DNA of 64,000 bases from Archilochus colubris (lineage: Eukaryota; Chordata; Aves; Apodiformes; Trochilidae). Shown here one piece after another: positions 1-10,412 of this stretch; the stretch's first letter is position 1; every line of letters starts with the position of its first letter. The notes under the pieces are model-generated. The model had not been told where the DNA came from and ran no database searches. It saw nothing but the letters and a program-made list of their open reading frames with translations. Where the stretch lies: contig CM041092.1 of NCBI GenBank assembly GCA_023079485.1, forward strand, positions 883,627-947,626. The letters are read 5' to 3'. A program made the translations under genes and the position numbers.

Positions 1-660
1 TAGTTGCTTAACTTTGAAACGGGGGCTTAGTAATTCCTATTAGACAGCAACTGAGTATTTGTCATCTCCCAGCTGCAGAAATGCTGCTAATAATGAATGG
101 ATATTAGGAATAATAATAATAATATTGGTTAATATAATATTGTTTCCCTTGAGGCTCTAGGCAGTTTTTACATTGCTTCAGTTATTTTTTGGTTTTTTTT
201 AGACAGCTGCAAGCAAAAGTCTGATTAATGCACAAGTTGTGGTTACATGTAGGGCCTGTCCCAGCCTTGCTGCCTTCTCCAGGACACCCGGGCAGGCAGA
301 GAGCTGTGCCAGGGCATTTGCAGCAGATTCCTCAGCAGCAGAAGGTGAGGAGAAGCTTTTCTTCTTGATGCTTCTCTTTTGGGTGGAGAGGAGATGCTTA
401 TTGAAGAGGATGAGCTCCATCCCTTCAGCATGGATAGTTTTGCACTCAAAATGTGAGTGGTTCTGCTCTTGCTCCTCACCAGAGCCCAGTGGAGCACTGG
501 GGTAGGAAAAAAAAAGGAAAAAAGGTCTTATTCTTGGTGCTGGCTTCCAGCCTGGGTCTATCTGTTTGGTGCTGTCTGGATGCTCCAGGAGGGAGTCAGG
601 AGAGGGAGGTGTTGAGGCTGCACTTACACTGCACTGAAGTTTAATAGATTGAAGTGAAAC
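1..660. other. Noncoding unique sequence, AT-rich at its start
   Basis: No exon or gene is recognisable. The first 110 bases are AT-rich, complex and free of homopolymers, like the conserved-looking blocks elsewhere in the window. They are followed by a short AAT microsatellite around 110-126 and a T-rich patch near 186-200. Bases 240-640 are CTG/CAG-rich spacer in which short frames are open on both strands, so none is credible as coding. Confidence 0.5.
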
Positions 661-731
661 TTGGGGTTTGCTTGGCTTGGCTTGGGCTTTTTATAGGTTT
701 GGTTTTGTTGTTTTGTGATTTTTCTGTGGTG

Positions 732-762
<31 letters not shown>

Positions 763-864
763 GTGTGGGTTTTTTTGTGGGGTTTTTTGGTGGTTTGGGT
801 TTTTTTAATTTATTTATTTTATTTTAATTTGGTTTGGGGTTTCTGTTGGTTTTTTTTTTTTTTA
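661..864. repeat. G/T-only low-complexity tract with T23
   Basis: About 200 bases made almost entirely of T and G (TTTGG, GGTTT, TTTTG words), including an uninterrupted run of 23 T at 740-762. It ends in a T run followed by AG, which superficially resembles a splice acceptor, but no exon follows. The strand asymmetry is the same as at 11205-11365 and 43082-43200. The open frame through it encodes only Phe/Trp/Leu/Val/Gly and is an artefact. Confidence 0.85.
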
Positions 865-989
865 GTTGTGTTTTCCTGCCAGGCAGAAGGCAGCTGCCTC
901 TGCAGAGCTTGAGATTTCAGAGATCTCCAGTGGTACCTGAGGGGAGAGGAGATGCTGCTGGAGCTCTGCAGCTCCCTCCTGGACCCCAC

Positions 990-1520
990 AGCAGCAATTA
1001 ATAAGAAGTCAAGTTCTCAGCTGTGGCAAATTGGAAAGCTGTGAATGTGAAGATAAGAGCAGAGGGTCACAGTTTATTTGTAACTGGGTTATCAAACCAT
1101 AATAAGCACTTATGGCAAAAAGCAGCATAAAAGAAAATAGTAAGGTACAAGAACCCGAAAGTAATTGGGTTTTCCCCACACAAATAAGATCCATGTAGCA
1201 AAATGATTTCCCTTTGAAGAAACTGTTATAAATTTGGGCTCTACAGTTTCCATTAGTCCCTCGTCGTTACCAGCCCATCCCCAGACAGATAAAATGCATA
1301 AAACATCCCCAACATTTGATACCATAATCCTATTTGGTTATATTTCCTCACATTCCCCAATGTGACTGTAAAAAATGACAAAATCACAAGAGGGATAATA
1401 CAACATTTAATCTGGTTCGTGGAAAGATAAAACTGTGATTCTTTGTTCTTTTTAGTATTTTTTTTAATTATTTTTCAATAGCTGGCGATTGATTTTTTAA
1501 AATATTAAATTTCTGGTTTT
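990..1520. other. AT-rich complex block, weak conserved-element candidate
   Basis: A roughly 500-base AT-rich stretch of ordinary complexity, with few CpGs and no repeat units. It resembles the conserved-looking blocks further on but has fewer recognisable homeodomain-type cores. No coding potential is seen. Confidence 0.25.
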
Positions 1521-3524
1521 GTGCACCACAAGCTCAGGGAGTTTGCTAGAAAAAAACCCAAAACAACATTCATTCACAATTTCTGCTCTTCAAAGTTTTG
1601 GAATTCCTTCCTTCCTTGGAGATGAAGGAATTAAGGCACAAAAGTGTAATAAGGAAAATTGTAGTTTCTTTTCTGGAGGCATAAGGAGGAAAGGTGAGGT
1701 GTTAACTCTGTAGCAGATAGCTGTGAAATTGCTGTCAGCTTTAAATCACTGCTGGGCCCTTCCACAAAAAGATTTGGACTTGGTTTAATTTTATTTTTCA
1801 CCAGGATTTAGAAGTCAAACATGACTTGTGCATTCTTGCAGGGGTGGATTCATTAGAGCAGTATTCACAAGGTCACCTTTAGGCAACCAGCTTGTCTCCT
1901 GGGAATGCCTGTATCATCAGGAGTGCCTGGAACAACCTGTGTGTCCTTACCAGCTGATGGGAAGGGAGGGAAGAGGAGGAGGAGGAGGAGGGGGTGCAGG
2001 TGAGGATGTCCCCTCCTGGATCCTGCTGAGGATGGTCCCAACACCTCACGGGGCTGCTGCTGATTTTGCAGAACCCTTTCTGTGCCCATCTCCCCTGCTG
2101 TCTGGGTTGCCAAGGTGATTCTCAGTCTGCTCAGGCTCAGTTTGCCCACCAGAGGTGCCCCTGGGTGTCAGCACAGTGCTCAGTCCCAGCACAGTCTGAG
2201 GCCTCTCCCACCCTTCCCCTGTCTGCCCAGCTCCAGCATCCTCAGGGATTTGGGGCTCTTGGTGTTTTCCAGGCTGGGGGTTGGGTTTTGCAGGGTTTGC
2301 TCTGACATCCCTCTCAACCTGTCCCAGGCAGCAGCGTGGTGGTGAGGATCCATCCCATGGCCACCAGCAGCCTCAGCTCTGGGCTGGTTCATGGTGCAGC
2401 TGAAGAGCTTCTGCTCCTGGTTTTCTCCACTTTGAAGCCCAGGTAACCTCAGGGAGCACTCCAGCTCCTGGGAAAGCATCAGTCTTTCTGAGTATCTACC
2501 TGGTTTAATCTGGTTTCGTTTCCATCCCCACATCCTCTGCCTTCTCAGACTATTCCTGGTGCAGGCATGGCTAAGCAGGACTTGTGATTTTTTAATATAG
2601 AATTTGTGAAATGGGAATTGGCTGATAGGAAGTGTCTCCTGCAGTGGCATTCTGAGCTCCTCCATGGAGACCAAGCAGATCTCCTGCTGGGGAATTGCAG
2701 GCTGTGTGGGGGCTGGAAACTGCTTCCCCTCGAGCAGCTCAGCTAAGAGCTGACACCTCCTCTCCCCAGCCATGGACACAAGCCAGAGGCTTTGCAGAGC
2801 ATCTCCAGTGTTCACTGGGGTCCTCCTCACACTTCTAGAAGATGCCATTCAGCATCTGTCTGAGAGCTGTGGCCCTGCTGCAGCTCCTCCATTGGTTTGG
2901 TTGTGGATAGATTGGGATGGAGATTCCAGCCTTATGGTGAGACAGACATGCTCCATGTAAAACCCACAGGCATGCCCTGAGGAGGGATTTATCACTCATA
3001 AAGAGCTCTGGGTAATGAACTCTAAACAAACACCATCTTTCTAATAGATATTTTGTTTACCTAGAGTGGCAGAAAACCTCTTCTACCCACCCAAGCAGGA
3101 GGTGGGGATGTCCTTTGAGTGTGAAGCATTGCCCAGGGGGTACTGCCAGGTGGTTTGGCTGTAAGGGACCTGACACCTCATCCAGTGCCACCTCCTGCCA
3201 GGGGCAGGGACTCCCTTGCCACCTCCTCCCTGGGTGGTTGGGTGCTGGTAAAGCCCATTTTCTGCTGCTGCTGTGACCGTCCCACCTGTGAGAGCATCAA
3301 GCAGAACTTGTCCCTTCCTGAGGGCATCACGGGGACATGAGCTGGGCAGCCCTGGGGAGCAGGGTGATGGGGTGAGATCCTGACTGGTGGCCATGGACCT
3401 TCTTCTGGTTGCCCACTGAGCATCCAGCATGAGAAAGAACAAAACACCCTCGTGCCTGAGAAACTCCCTCATCTCAGAGACCTGTTCTGAAGAAGTGGGG
3501 TTAGGTGGGGCTGCAGCGTCTGAG
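1521..3524. other. Noncoding spacer, CTG/CCAGG-rich
   Basis: GC-rich, CpG-depleted spacer with overlapping open frames on both strands. It contains a GGA-rich purine tract at about 1960-1998. The 222-codon minus-strand frame at 2180-2848 has no recognisable domain and overlaps several plus-strand frames, so I treat it as chance. No repeat family is recognised. Confidence 0.5.
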
Positions 3525-3848
3525 CTGCAGTCTTTAGTTTATGAAAATTATAATTATTTTGATTTTTGTCCACAGACAGCTTGAAATGTTGCAAAACTCT
3601 GCAGGTGCTCTCTGTTATAACAAAACCCCAGAACAGATGGTGCAAGGTACCAGGCCAGCTCAAGGGATTAAACGCAAGGCTTTTGAAATTTAAAATTAAA
3701 GCTGGGTGATCTTGGGAAAATGTGCCTGCCAAACACGCTTGCTTAAAAAAAAAGTTCCCCAAGTTCTCCATACAAGCTGATTTAAATTCAAATGAGACAA
3801 AAATTGGGCACTTTAAAAGTGCTTAAAAGAGGATTAAAAATCTGCGAT
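3525..3848. other. AT-rich noncoding block
   Basis: AT-rich sequence of moderate complexity between two GC-rich spacers. It has no reading frame worth calling and no recognised repeat, and it is only weakly like the conserved-element candidates. Confidence 0.25.
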
Positions 3849-3851
3849 TGA

Positions 3852-3892
3852 GGGGAAAAAAAAAAGGGGGGGGGGTAGGGGGAGGGGGGGGG
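3852..3892 (+). repeat. G-run cluster with G-quadruplex potential
   Basis: Runs of 4, 10, 5 and 9 G lie within 41 bases (G10 at 3866-3875, G5 at 3878-3882, G9 at 3884-3892), separated by an A-run and single A/TA spacers. Four or more tracts of at least three G with short loops satisfy the usual G-quadruplex pattern on the plus strand. The tract lies about 170 bases upstream of a CpG-richer patch. Confidence 0.8.
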
Positions 3893-4059
3893 ATGTGTAT
3901 GAATTATTTGTTGTTGCCTTCGGATATTTTTTGTGTCCAAGAGCACGTTTTCTCTTTGTTTTCTCGGCAGTGCTTCAGCGGATGTCAGGGAAAGGCTCTG
4001 CTTAACCTTTCCTGCCCATTGTCTGCTGCTCCAGGTGTGGATGAGGAGGAGCCCAGGGA

Positions 4060-4330
4060 GCCGGGGGGGTGAATGTGGGGGGGTCCCTTCCCCAGCCCGG
4101 GGCTGCCGGCAGGGTCAGCCTTTGCTCGGGCTCCAACATCCACTCCCCAGCTTGGGATCAGAGGGCAGAAAGCAGCCCCGGGAGCGCATCCTCCGCGCCC
4201 CGGGCAGCGCGGGGCAGGCGGGGCCGGGCTCCTGCCGTCCCCTTTGTCTCAGCATCGTTGTTGTTCCCCCCTCCCAGAGCAATTCCAGTTTCCCCCGAGC
4301 AATTCCAGTCTCTCCTTGGCACGAGACTTG
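4060..4330. promoter_or_regulatory. CpG-rich patch without an attached gene
   Basis: I count about 17 CpG dinucleotides in roughly 270 GC-rich bases, far above the CpG-depleted spacer around it. The words CCCGGG, CCGCGCC and GCGCGGGG are present. This is borderline for a CpG island. No exon or conserved start is visible, so it could be an orphan island, an enhancer-type CpG patch, or the edge of an unseen promoter. Orientation is unknown. Confidence 0.4.
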
Positions 4331-4442
4331 GTTGTTCCTGCGTTTTGTTTATTATTTATTTATTTAAAATCGCTCTTTAATCGCCAGCCTAGCGGGGGCA
4401 CTTAGGCTCACAATGAATTAAAAAGCCTACCGGGGGAAGGAT

Positions 4443-4468
4443 AAAAAAAAAAAAAAAAAAAAAAAAAA
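4443..4468. repeat. Poly(A) run, 26 A
   Basis: Uninterrupted run of 26 A. It separates the CpG-rich patch from the next AT-rich complex block. No retrotransposon body is recognisable immediately upstream, so it is not called as a retrogene tail. Confidence 0.95.
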
Positions 4469-4469
4469 G

Positions 4470-5110
4470 CAGCAATCTCCCCGGCTTTGATGGCCTTGTT
4501 GGCCTGGCCCTGGGTCTCCAGCACAGCGTTTGCAGCAGCTCCATTTAGAGCAGAAAGGGCTGGCAAACACTGCAGCGCTGGACGGTGTTTGCTAAAGCCC
4601 CCGTTAATGTGTTAGGTAACCTATTAACCACAACTTTTTATATTCATATGCAAAAATGTGCCCGGAGGACAATTTAATCATTTGTTACAAGCTCTTTATG
4701 TGTTTCCTTTCCCCGTTCCCTCCCGTCATTACCGAGCACACCGGGACGGGGCAGGGAAGGGAGAGGGAAACCTGGAGAAAGTTTCAGCCCCGGCTGCGTT
4801 TTGATCTGAGGCTGAAAGCTGGCGTGATTAAAGGCACCGAAAGATCCTCTCCTGTTTTCCTTTCCCGTCCCTGTCTCATCTTGTCATATTAAAGGTTTTT
4901 AAGGACTTTAATTAGGTATACTGGTTAGGGAGATGGCAGAGAGCAGCCCTTTCCACGCCCAGACACTTGATGGGAGATGATGGCTTTGGCAGGTACAGGC
5001 TGGCAAGCTGAACCGAGATAAATTAACCAGGAAAGGTTAAATTAGAGTAAAATGAGGATTGCAGACCAATCTAGGAAGCAAAGTTGATTCTGAGCCAGTG
5101 CCTCATTCTG
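4470..5110. promoter_or_regulatory. Candidate conserved noncoding element
   Basis: Complex, low-repeat AT-balanced sequence with scattered surviving CpGs and regulatory-type words. There are GTTAAT and TTAACC words near 4600-4630, a POU-like ATGCAAAA near 4650, and repeated TTTAAT near 4670-4915. No long frame is present. The texture is that of vertebrate enhancers near developmental genes. Conservation itself cannot be seen from one sequence. Confidence 0.35.
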
Positions 5111-5940
5111 TCTGCTGTGCTTAGTCAGAGCTGCTGGGATGGCTCGGGATGAGGGAGCCTTTCCAGGAGGATCATTGCTAATTGTTTCTTTAAAGATAAA
5201 CTCTGGTGTGGAAGGGAGGGGTAAGGTTGTGAACTCCTGGGGGAGAACAGCGTGCCTCTCCTACAAAACTTTGTTTGTAGAGCTGTGTAATGCTGTCTGT
5301 AGGAGGCAGAGCAAAGCCAGCAAGGGCTGGTGAAGGTCACTCCACTGGGTGAGGAGCTGAGGAACCCAGAAGATCAGAGTGGTCTCTGCTGTGCAGCCAC
5401 CTGGAGCTCCAGCCCACGGTCCAGGGCATCACTGTCCCCTTCCCTGAAGCACTGGAAGCAGTGCCAAAAGGTATCTCACGTTCCACAGATCCAGGTTTGC
5501 TCTTTGGACAGGCTGGGGAGAGGGAGCTGTGAGGGTCTGGGGGTCAGGAGTCCATCAGGGGGCTGGGGGTGATCCAGAGCTGGTGGGGCTCTGACCAACC
5601 ACCCCTGCTCAAACCCCAGCCCACTGAGGGAGCTTGGGGCTGGTCCTGTTGGGTGATGGCATCCCTAGGGATGGTCTCAGTGACCTCCACCCTCTGGATT
5701 CCCTGGGGCTTACTCCAGCCCATCCATGTCTTCCTCACATGGCCCATCCTGCCCTCTGTGTCCCCAAGCAGGACTTGTCCCCCACCATCACTTCCCCTCA
5801 GGACTCCTCTGGGCTCGTTTCCCCACCCAGCCATGGGATGTTCTCCCAAAGTATCCTGGAACCAAGGGATAGCCTTGTCCACGAGCCACCTCCAAGGTCC
5901 TGGATGGTTTTGGATGGGCCTAGTTGGTTTGTGTTTTTAG
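5111..5940. other. Noncoding GC-rich spacer
   Basis: CpG-depleted, CCTGG/CAGCC-rich spacer. Overlapping plus-strand frames at 5569-5978 and a minus-strand frame at 5544-5882 cover the same bases without any recognisable protein signature. No repeat is identified. Confidence 0.5.
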
Positions 5941-6534
5941 TGAAAAAAATGTTTCAGTTTAGACTGAAAAAAATGTAGAAATATTTAAATTTAAATTATC
6001 ATAAAGTATGTGACAGTATGAGCCATGGATTGTTCTAGATGGCTTTTTAAACTGTCATGTGGTCTTAATTGAACAATGCAAACAAACAGGGATTCATCCT
6101 ATCCTTTATCTGAATTTTAAAAATATTATTTATGTGTTTCCTCAGGATGTTTCTTTGTTTTGGTTCAGTTCCAGGGTTCATTACATAGAGATCCCTGTAG
6201 CTGTATTTCATTTTTCCTTTGCAACATGATCCCGTGGTGTACATCACATGCACACCCACGAGGCAGGAGCTGAGAGCCTATCTCGTGGCCTTCAGATGAG
6301 AAGTAGCATTTTTTTGCCTGGAATTGATAGAAATTTGCAGTGTTTTCAAACCAAGAGGCTCACACATCACCAGCCAGCAGTGCCTGGGTGATGTGGGCTG
6401 CTCCCAAACACCACTGCACGGAGCCCCAGTGGCCAGACAAGTGCCTGCCAGTTGTCTGACAGGCTTTAGTATTTACCCCTTTGTTAGCCTGTTTGCCATG
6501 GAAGTATTTTTGGGGTTTTTCCCCCCCCCACAAA
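5941..6534. other. AT-rich sequence grading into spacer
   Basis: The first 300 bases are AT-rich and complex (TTTAAATTTAAATTA near 5980-6000). The rest is mixed, ending in a C10-type run near 6521-6531. No gene or repeat family is recognised. Confidence 0.35.
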
Positions 6535-7180
6535 GGCCCTCGTGGTTGCTATAGATATTTTATTCCATACAAGGATTACGTGTGGTGTAATCCCGGGAAA
6601 AGGTGCGGTCATTAATTTGAAAGTATTTAACCCCCTAATTAGGCAGGAGGTTGTTTTCTCTCACAGCCCACCAGGCAGGGTGGATCTGCCTTTTTGCCAG
6701 GCAGGGGGGGGATGTCCTGAAGTTCCTGGGTCCCCAGTCCCAGCCACCCATCCCGGTGCCCAATCCCCCTCCCGGTGCCGTTCCTCAAAGCCGCGGAGAA
6801 ACGCGGGGCATTTATCAGCTTTGAGTGGAGATCATTGTGTTTATAACAGAGCGGAGGCACCGTGCAATTTTGCTCTTGAAATTGGTTTATATAGATGAGT
6901 GGTTGCTGTGAAGTGTGTGTCAGGGTTGCATGCAGCCCTTATGAAGTAGTACAATTGTCATCGCTTCTTACATGGTTGTTGAGGAGAGCTGGAGAGCCCG
7001 GCTCAGTCAGCTGGTGAATAGATAACCCAGCACACTTCCCGTGGCATACATTGTAAAGAATTACATGCCTGCTACAATGAGCTCTGGGCCTTTGCTCTAG
7101 ATAATAATCCTGGTGGGTGTACCACGTGTAGCGCCTGTCTGATCGCTCAGATATGACTGACGAAACATAAAGAAAAATGT
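6535..7180. promoter_or_regulatory. Strong candidate conserved noncoding element(s)
   Basis: Two complex AT-rich blocks (6535-6665 and 6790-7180) flank a short GC spacer. Visible motifs are ATTAAT at 6611-6616, a homeodomain core TAATTA at 6646-6651, a forkhead-type TGTTTAT at 6838-6844, a SOX-type palindrome ACAATTGT at 6951-6958, and an E-box CACGTG at 7123-7128. CpGs survive more often than in the neighbouring spacer. No coding frame is credible. This is one of the best enhancer-like stretches in the window. Confidence 0.45.
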
Positions 7181-7745
7181 CACTTGGAGGGAAGAAAAAT
7201 GCTGCTGGAAGTTTGTTTAAGGTTCAGGCAGACGGCTCTGCCTCCGGGTTTAACCCCCTGCCTCCCGGGGACCAGGCCATGGGGGGGTGGGGGACACCCC
7301 CATGTCAGGGGTGTGGGCTGCAATGAGGGTCACCTCCTCCAGCCCCCGTGGCCCTGGGTGCTCCTCCCCGGCACACAAAGTCCTCGGGTCACTCTGCATC
7401 TCGGGGGGGACACTGGAAAGGAGGAGAGCTGGGGACTGGGTAAGGGCTGGGGCTCCTGCTGGGGGAATGAAGTGAGCCAGAGGAATCAAGCTGGCAAGAT
7501 GGACTGGGCTGGAGGAGCAGTAATTAATGCTGCTAGCAAATGAGAAAGGAAAAAAATAATAAAAAAAAATAAAAGAGGGATAGAGATCTGCTGGGTAAAA
7601 GCCACGTGGCTGCTGGGCACTCAGGAGGGGCTCAGGCATCGGGAAGATGAATGTGAGGGAGAAGAAATTCCACAGTGCTGAGGCACCACAGGGACAGGGG
7701 AGGCCAAGGACAAGGCAGGTGTTGCTCTGGGCTGTGGCAGTGGCA
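7181..7745. other. Noncoding spacer before the minisatellite
   Basis: GC-rich spacer at 7200-7520, then an A-rich patch at 7540-7580, then spacer leading into the tandem array. Open frames here exist on both strands and the minus-strand one runs straight into the array, which argues against coding. Confidence 0.45.
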
Positions 7746-8234
7746 CCTATAGCCACACCCCTGATAGCCACCACCACCCCTTGATAGCCACCACCACCCC
7801 TGATAGCCACCACCCCTTCTGATAGCCATCACTACCCCCTGATAGCCATCACCACCCCGTGATAGCCACCACCCCTCCTGATAGCCATCATCCCCCCTGA
7901 TAGCCATCACTCCTCCCTGATAGCCACCACCACCCCTGATAGCCACCACCCCTTCTGATAGCCATCACCACCCCGAGAGCCACCACCACCCCTGATAGCC
8001 ACCACCCCTTCTGATAGCCATCACTCCTCCCTGATAGCCATCACTACCCCTTGATAGCCACCACCACCACCTGATAGCCACCACCCCTCCCTGTTAGCCA
8101 TCACCCCTTCTGATAGCCACCACCCCCTTCTGATAGCCACCACTCCTCCCTGTTAGCCATCACCCCTTCTGATAGCCATCATCCCCCCTTATAGCCATCA
8201 CCCCTACTGATAGCCACCACACCCCCCACCCCTT
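7746..8234 (-). repeat. Minisatellite, 19-20 bp unit, 25 copies
   Basis: The core (A/T)TAGCCA recurs 25 times in 490 bases (one copy mutated to GAGAGCCA), each followed by a C-rich CACCACC/CATCACC segment. The average unit is 19-20 bp, with 18-21 bp length variants. On the minus strand it reads GGGGTGGTGGTGGCTATCA. It is imperfect and direct, with no unique spacers, so it is not a CRISPR. Unit length is not a constant multiple of three, so the Gly/Tyr-rich minus-strand frame is not a gene. Confidence 0.97.
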
Positions 8235-8343
8235 TTGGTGTGTTTGGGGGGGCTGGAGTGGCCACCAAGATGTAGACACCTGTTGCCTGTGCAGTGCAGT
8301 AGGAGTAGGAGGGTTAAGGTCCTGCTGATCCTTGCATGAGTTG

Positions 8344-8401
8344 CTTTTTTTTTTTTTTTTTTTAATTATTATTATTTTATTTTATTTTTTTTATTTATTT
8401 T
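8344..8401. repeat. T-rich / ATT low-complexity tract
   Basis: A run of about 20 T grades into (ATT)n and (TTTTA)n. It is simple low-complexity sequence with no retroelement body recognised next to it. Confidence 0.9.
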
Positions 8402-9054
8402 GTGGTAGGAGATGGGTATTTTTTTCAGATTGCTGGAATGCTGAGCAGGGACCCCCCATGGTGCCATCTGCCCAGGAGATGCTGGTGGTTGCTCTCTCCA
8501 GGAGAGATGAGTTTCAGAGGTTTCTCTTTGTAAGAGGACTTAAATCTTACCAGGCCAATTGAACACCTGAGAATCCCTTTCCAGATGTTTTAATACCATG
8601 GAAATAACTGGTAAAAAGTTCCTTTCATTCACTCAGGTGTGTGCAGCAGGGAAGCTGCAGAGGGGCAGCACAACCTTGCAAAGCCCAAGCGGGAAATCTG
8701 ATTTTTGATGCCAGAGGCAGCACCCCCTCCCTGTGGGTGCATTTTACAGAGCAGCATCAGGGGGGCAGTGCCTGTGCTATGGCAGACCTCGGCTGTTCTG
8801 GGGTTATTTAACACTTGTTATTTTGGATATTTTAGTTGCAGCTGCTTCTGCAGCACATAAGCTCAGAGACAGCTTTGCTTCATTTTGGGTCTGGGCTTTT
8901 TTTTTATTTTTATTTTTTTTTTGCAGAGCAGTCAAATGCTGGTGCTTTATTTATGACACCAATAATACCTCTGTGCCACAACAGGACACTTTTATTGCGG
9001 GCTTTGAAATATTTGCATTTTTATTTAAAAGTCTGAGCCAAGCAGCCATCTGAA
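8402..9054. other. Noncoding sequence with T-rich patch
   Basis: Mixed sequence with a T-rich patch near 8897-8922 and an AT-rich 3' half. An octamer ATTTGCAT lies at 9011-9018. Frames are short and open on both strands. No gene or repeat family is recognised. Confidence 0.4.
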
Positions 9055-9092
9055 AAAAAATAAATATATATACATATATATATATATATGTA
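9055..9092. repeat. AT dinucleotide microsatellite
   Basis: Alternating AT with CATA/GTAT interruptions (about 30 bases of near-pure TA). Simple repeat, likely polymorphic. Confidence 0.9.
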
Positions 9093-9382
9093 TCAAAGTG
9101 AATAAATAAGAGTTTGACAAAAATAGGCAGTGCTTGCCCCCAAAGAGCTGAGCAGCAGAGGAGAAGCTGGGTGCTGAAGGGACCCTGGGGTTTTGTGGCA
9201 GGGGGCTGGGGTGGGCTGGGGGCTGCTCCTGCAGTGCAGGGTTTGGGATGGGGTTGGTGTTAGGAGGAAGCCAATGGGAGGTGTGAGCCTCTCATCTTCC
9301 TGAGCAGGTCTGAACCCCCAGTGGTGTGATGCTCTCCGTCCCTGCCAGAGCCTGCTGGGCACCTCTGCCTGGAGCACCCCAG

Positions 9383-9437
9383 GTGCTGGGAGCTGCTGGG
9401 AGCTGCTGGGAGCTGCTGGGAGCTGCTGGGAGCTGCT
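9383..9437 (+). repeat. 10-bp tandem repeat, about 5 copies
   Basis: The decamer AGCTGCTGGG repeats perfectly with period 10 from 9391 to 9430, with partial copies at each end. The neighbouring short frames owe their Gly/Ser/Cys repeats to it. Confidence 0.95.
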
Positions 9438-10344
9438 TGCCCCAAGGAGAGGCTTTGGGGGTAGGGGAAGGGCTTGGATTGCAGGGAAGGGAGGCAGTGA
9501 ATATCAGTGAATTCTGACACTGCTCAGCCCACACCCTCTCATGTGAGATGGGCAAATACCCAGCAGAGCCTTTCCTGCAGGGGGAGGGAAGTTCCAGGCA
9601 CTGCTCTTCCCTCTGGAGTGCTGTGTCCAGGCTGGGATCTGCTGGCTCTGGGATCTGCTGGCTCTGGGCTGCCCCAGCCTCTTGCAGGCACCAGGCTGGC
9701 CTGGGAAAAAAACTCTGGAAAGCTTTGCATGTGTCCTAAAGGCTTGTTGGTTTGGGGTTTTTTTTTTCATACAGTTTTGGAGCTCTGGGTCTGAAGTCAG
9801 CAGCACCCTGGAGCAGGCAAGAGGAGGATGAGGGACAGGAGGTAGAGACTGTGGATTCAGCTCTTTCACCCCAAATTCCTCCCTAGAACTGAGTCCCCAG
9901 AGCTCACTGTGAGCTCTGCTCCTCTCCCCCAGCCAGCCCATCACAACCACCATGGGCTTGGGGGGTTTCATCTCAAGGCAGCAAAATCTGACTCCTTCCA
10001 GCTCTGGTCTGAATCTTGGTGTTGCTGGAGGATGCTCAGGGCAGTGCCAGCTCCTCCTTTGCTTCCCAGTACTCCCAGTATGGGCTGTGGAGTGTTCCCT
10101 GGGAATTCTGCAGATTCTTCTTGCATGGGGGTTCCTTAGAGCTGTACCTGTAGGACCTTCTGAGTGTCTTCTAGATCTTTATTGTTGGGATGGGGTCAGT
10201 CATAACTTGCTGTTTCTTGCTCTTCTCCTCCCTCCACTTCCCACCCCCAAAATCTTTTATTTTCCCTTTCTGAAAAAGCCACTTGAAAGAAACCACCGTC
10301 CAGGAACTGGGCCTGAAAATACCTCGTAATGAAGCTGCCAAGCC
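9438..10344. other. Noncoding spacer with a short 16-bp duplication
   Basis: GC-rich spacer. A 16-bp unit (GGGATCTGCTGGCTCT) is present twice in tandem at 9634-9665. Multiple short frames overlap on both strands (a 155-codon minus frame and a 95-codon plus frame cover the same bases). No gene is recognised. Confidence 0.45.
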
Positions 10345-10412
10345 ACCTTTGGTTTGTTGGTTTGTTTAATTTTATTTTGTTTTGTTATTGCTTGTTTGGT
10401 TGTTTTTGTAAA
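10345..10412. repeat. T/G-rich low-complexity tract
   Basis: TTTG/TTTTG-rich stretch with scattered A. It is of the same class as the G/T tracts at 661-864 and 11205-11365. Confidence 0.75.

Noticed and set aside
2180..2848. 222-codon minus-strand open frame
   Set aside because: No recognised domain, overlaps plus-strand frames, lies in CTG/CCAGG-rich spacer, and has no splice-bounded structure.
7746..8234. Array resembling a CRISPR
   Set aside because: Short degenerate direct repeats without unique spacers, in vertebrate DNA with no cas genes. It is a minisatellite.
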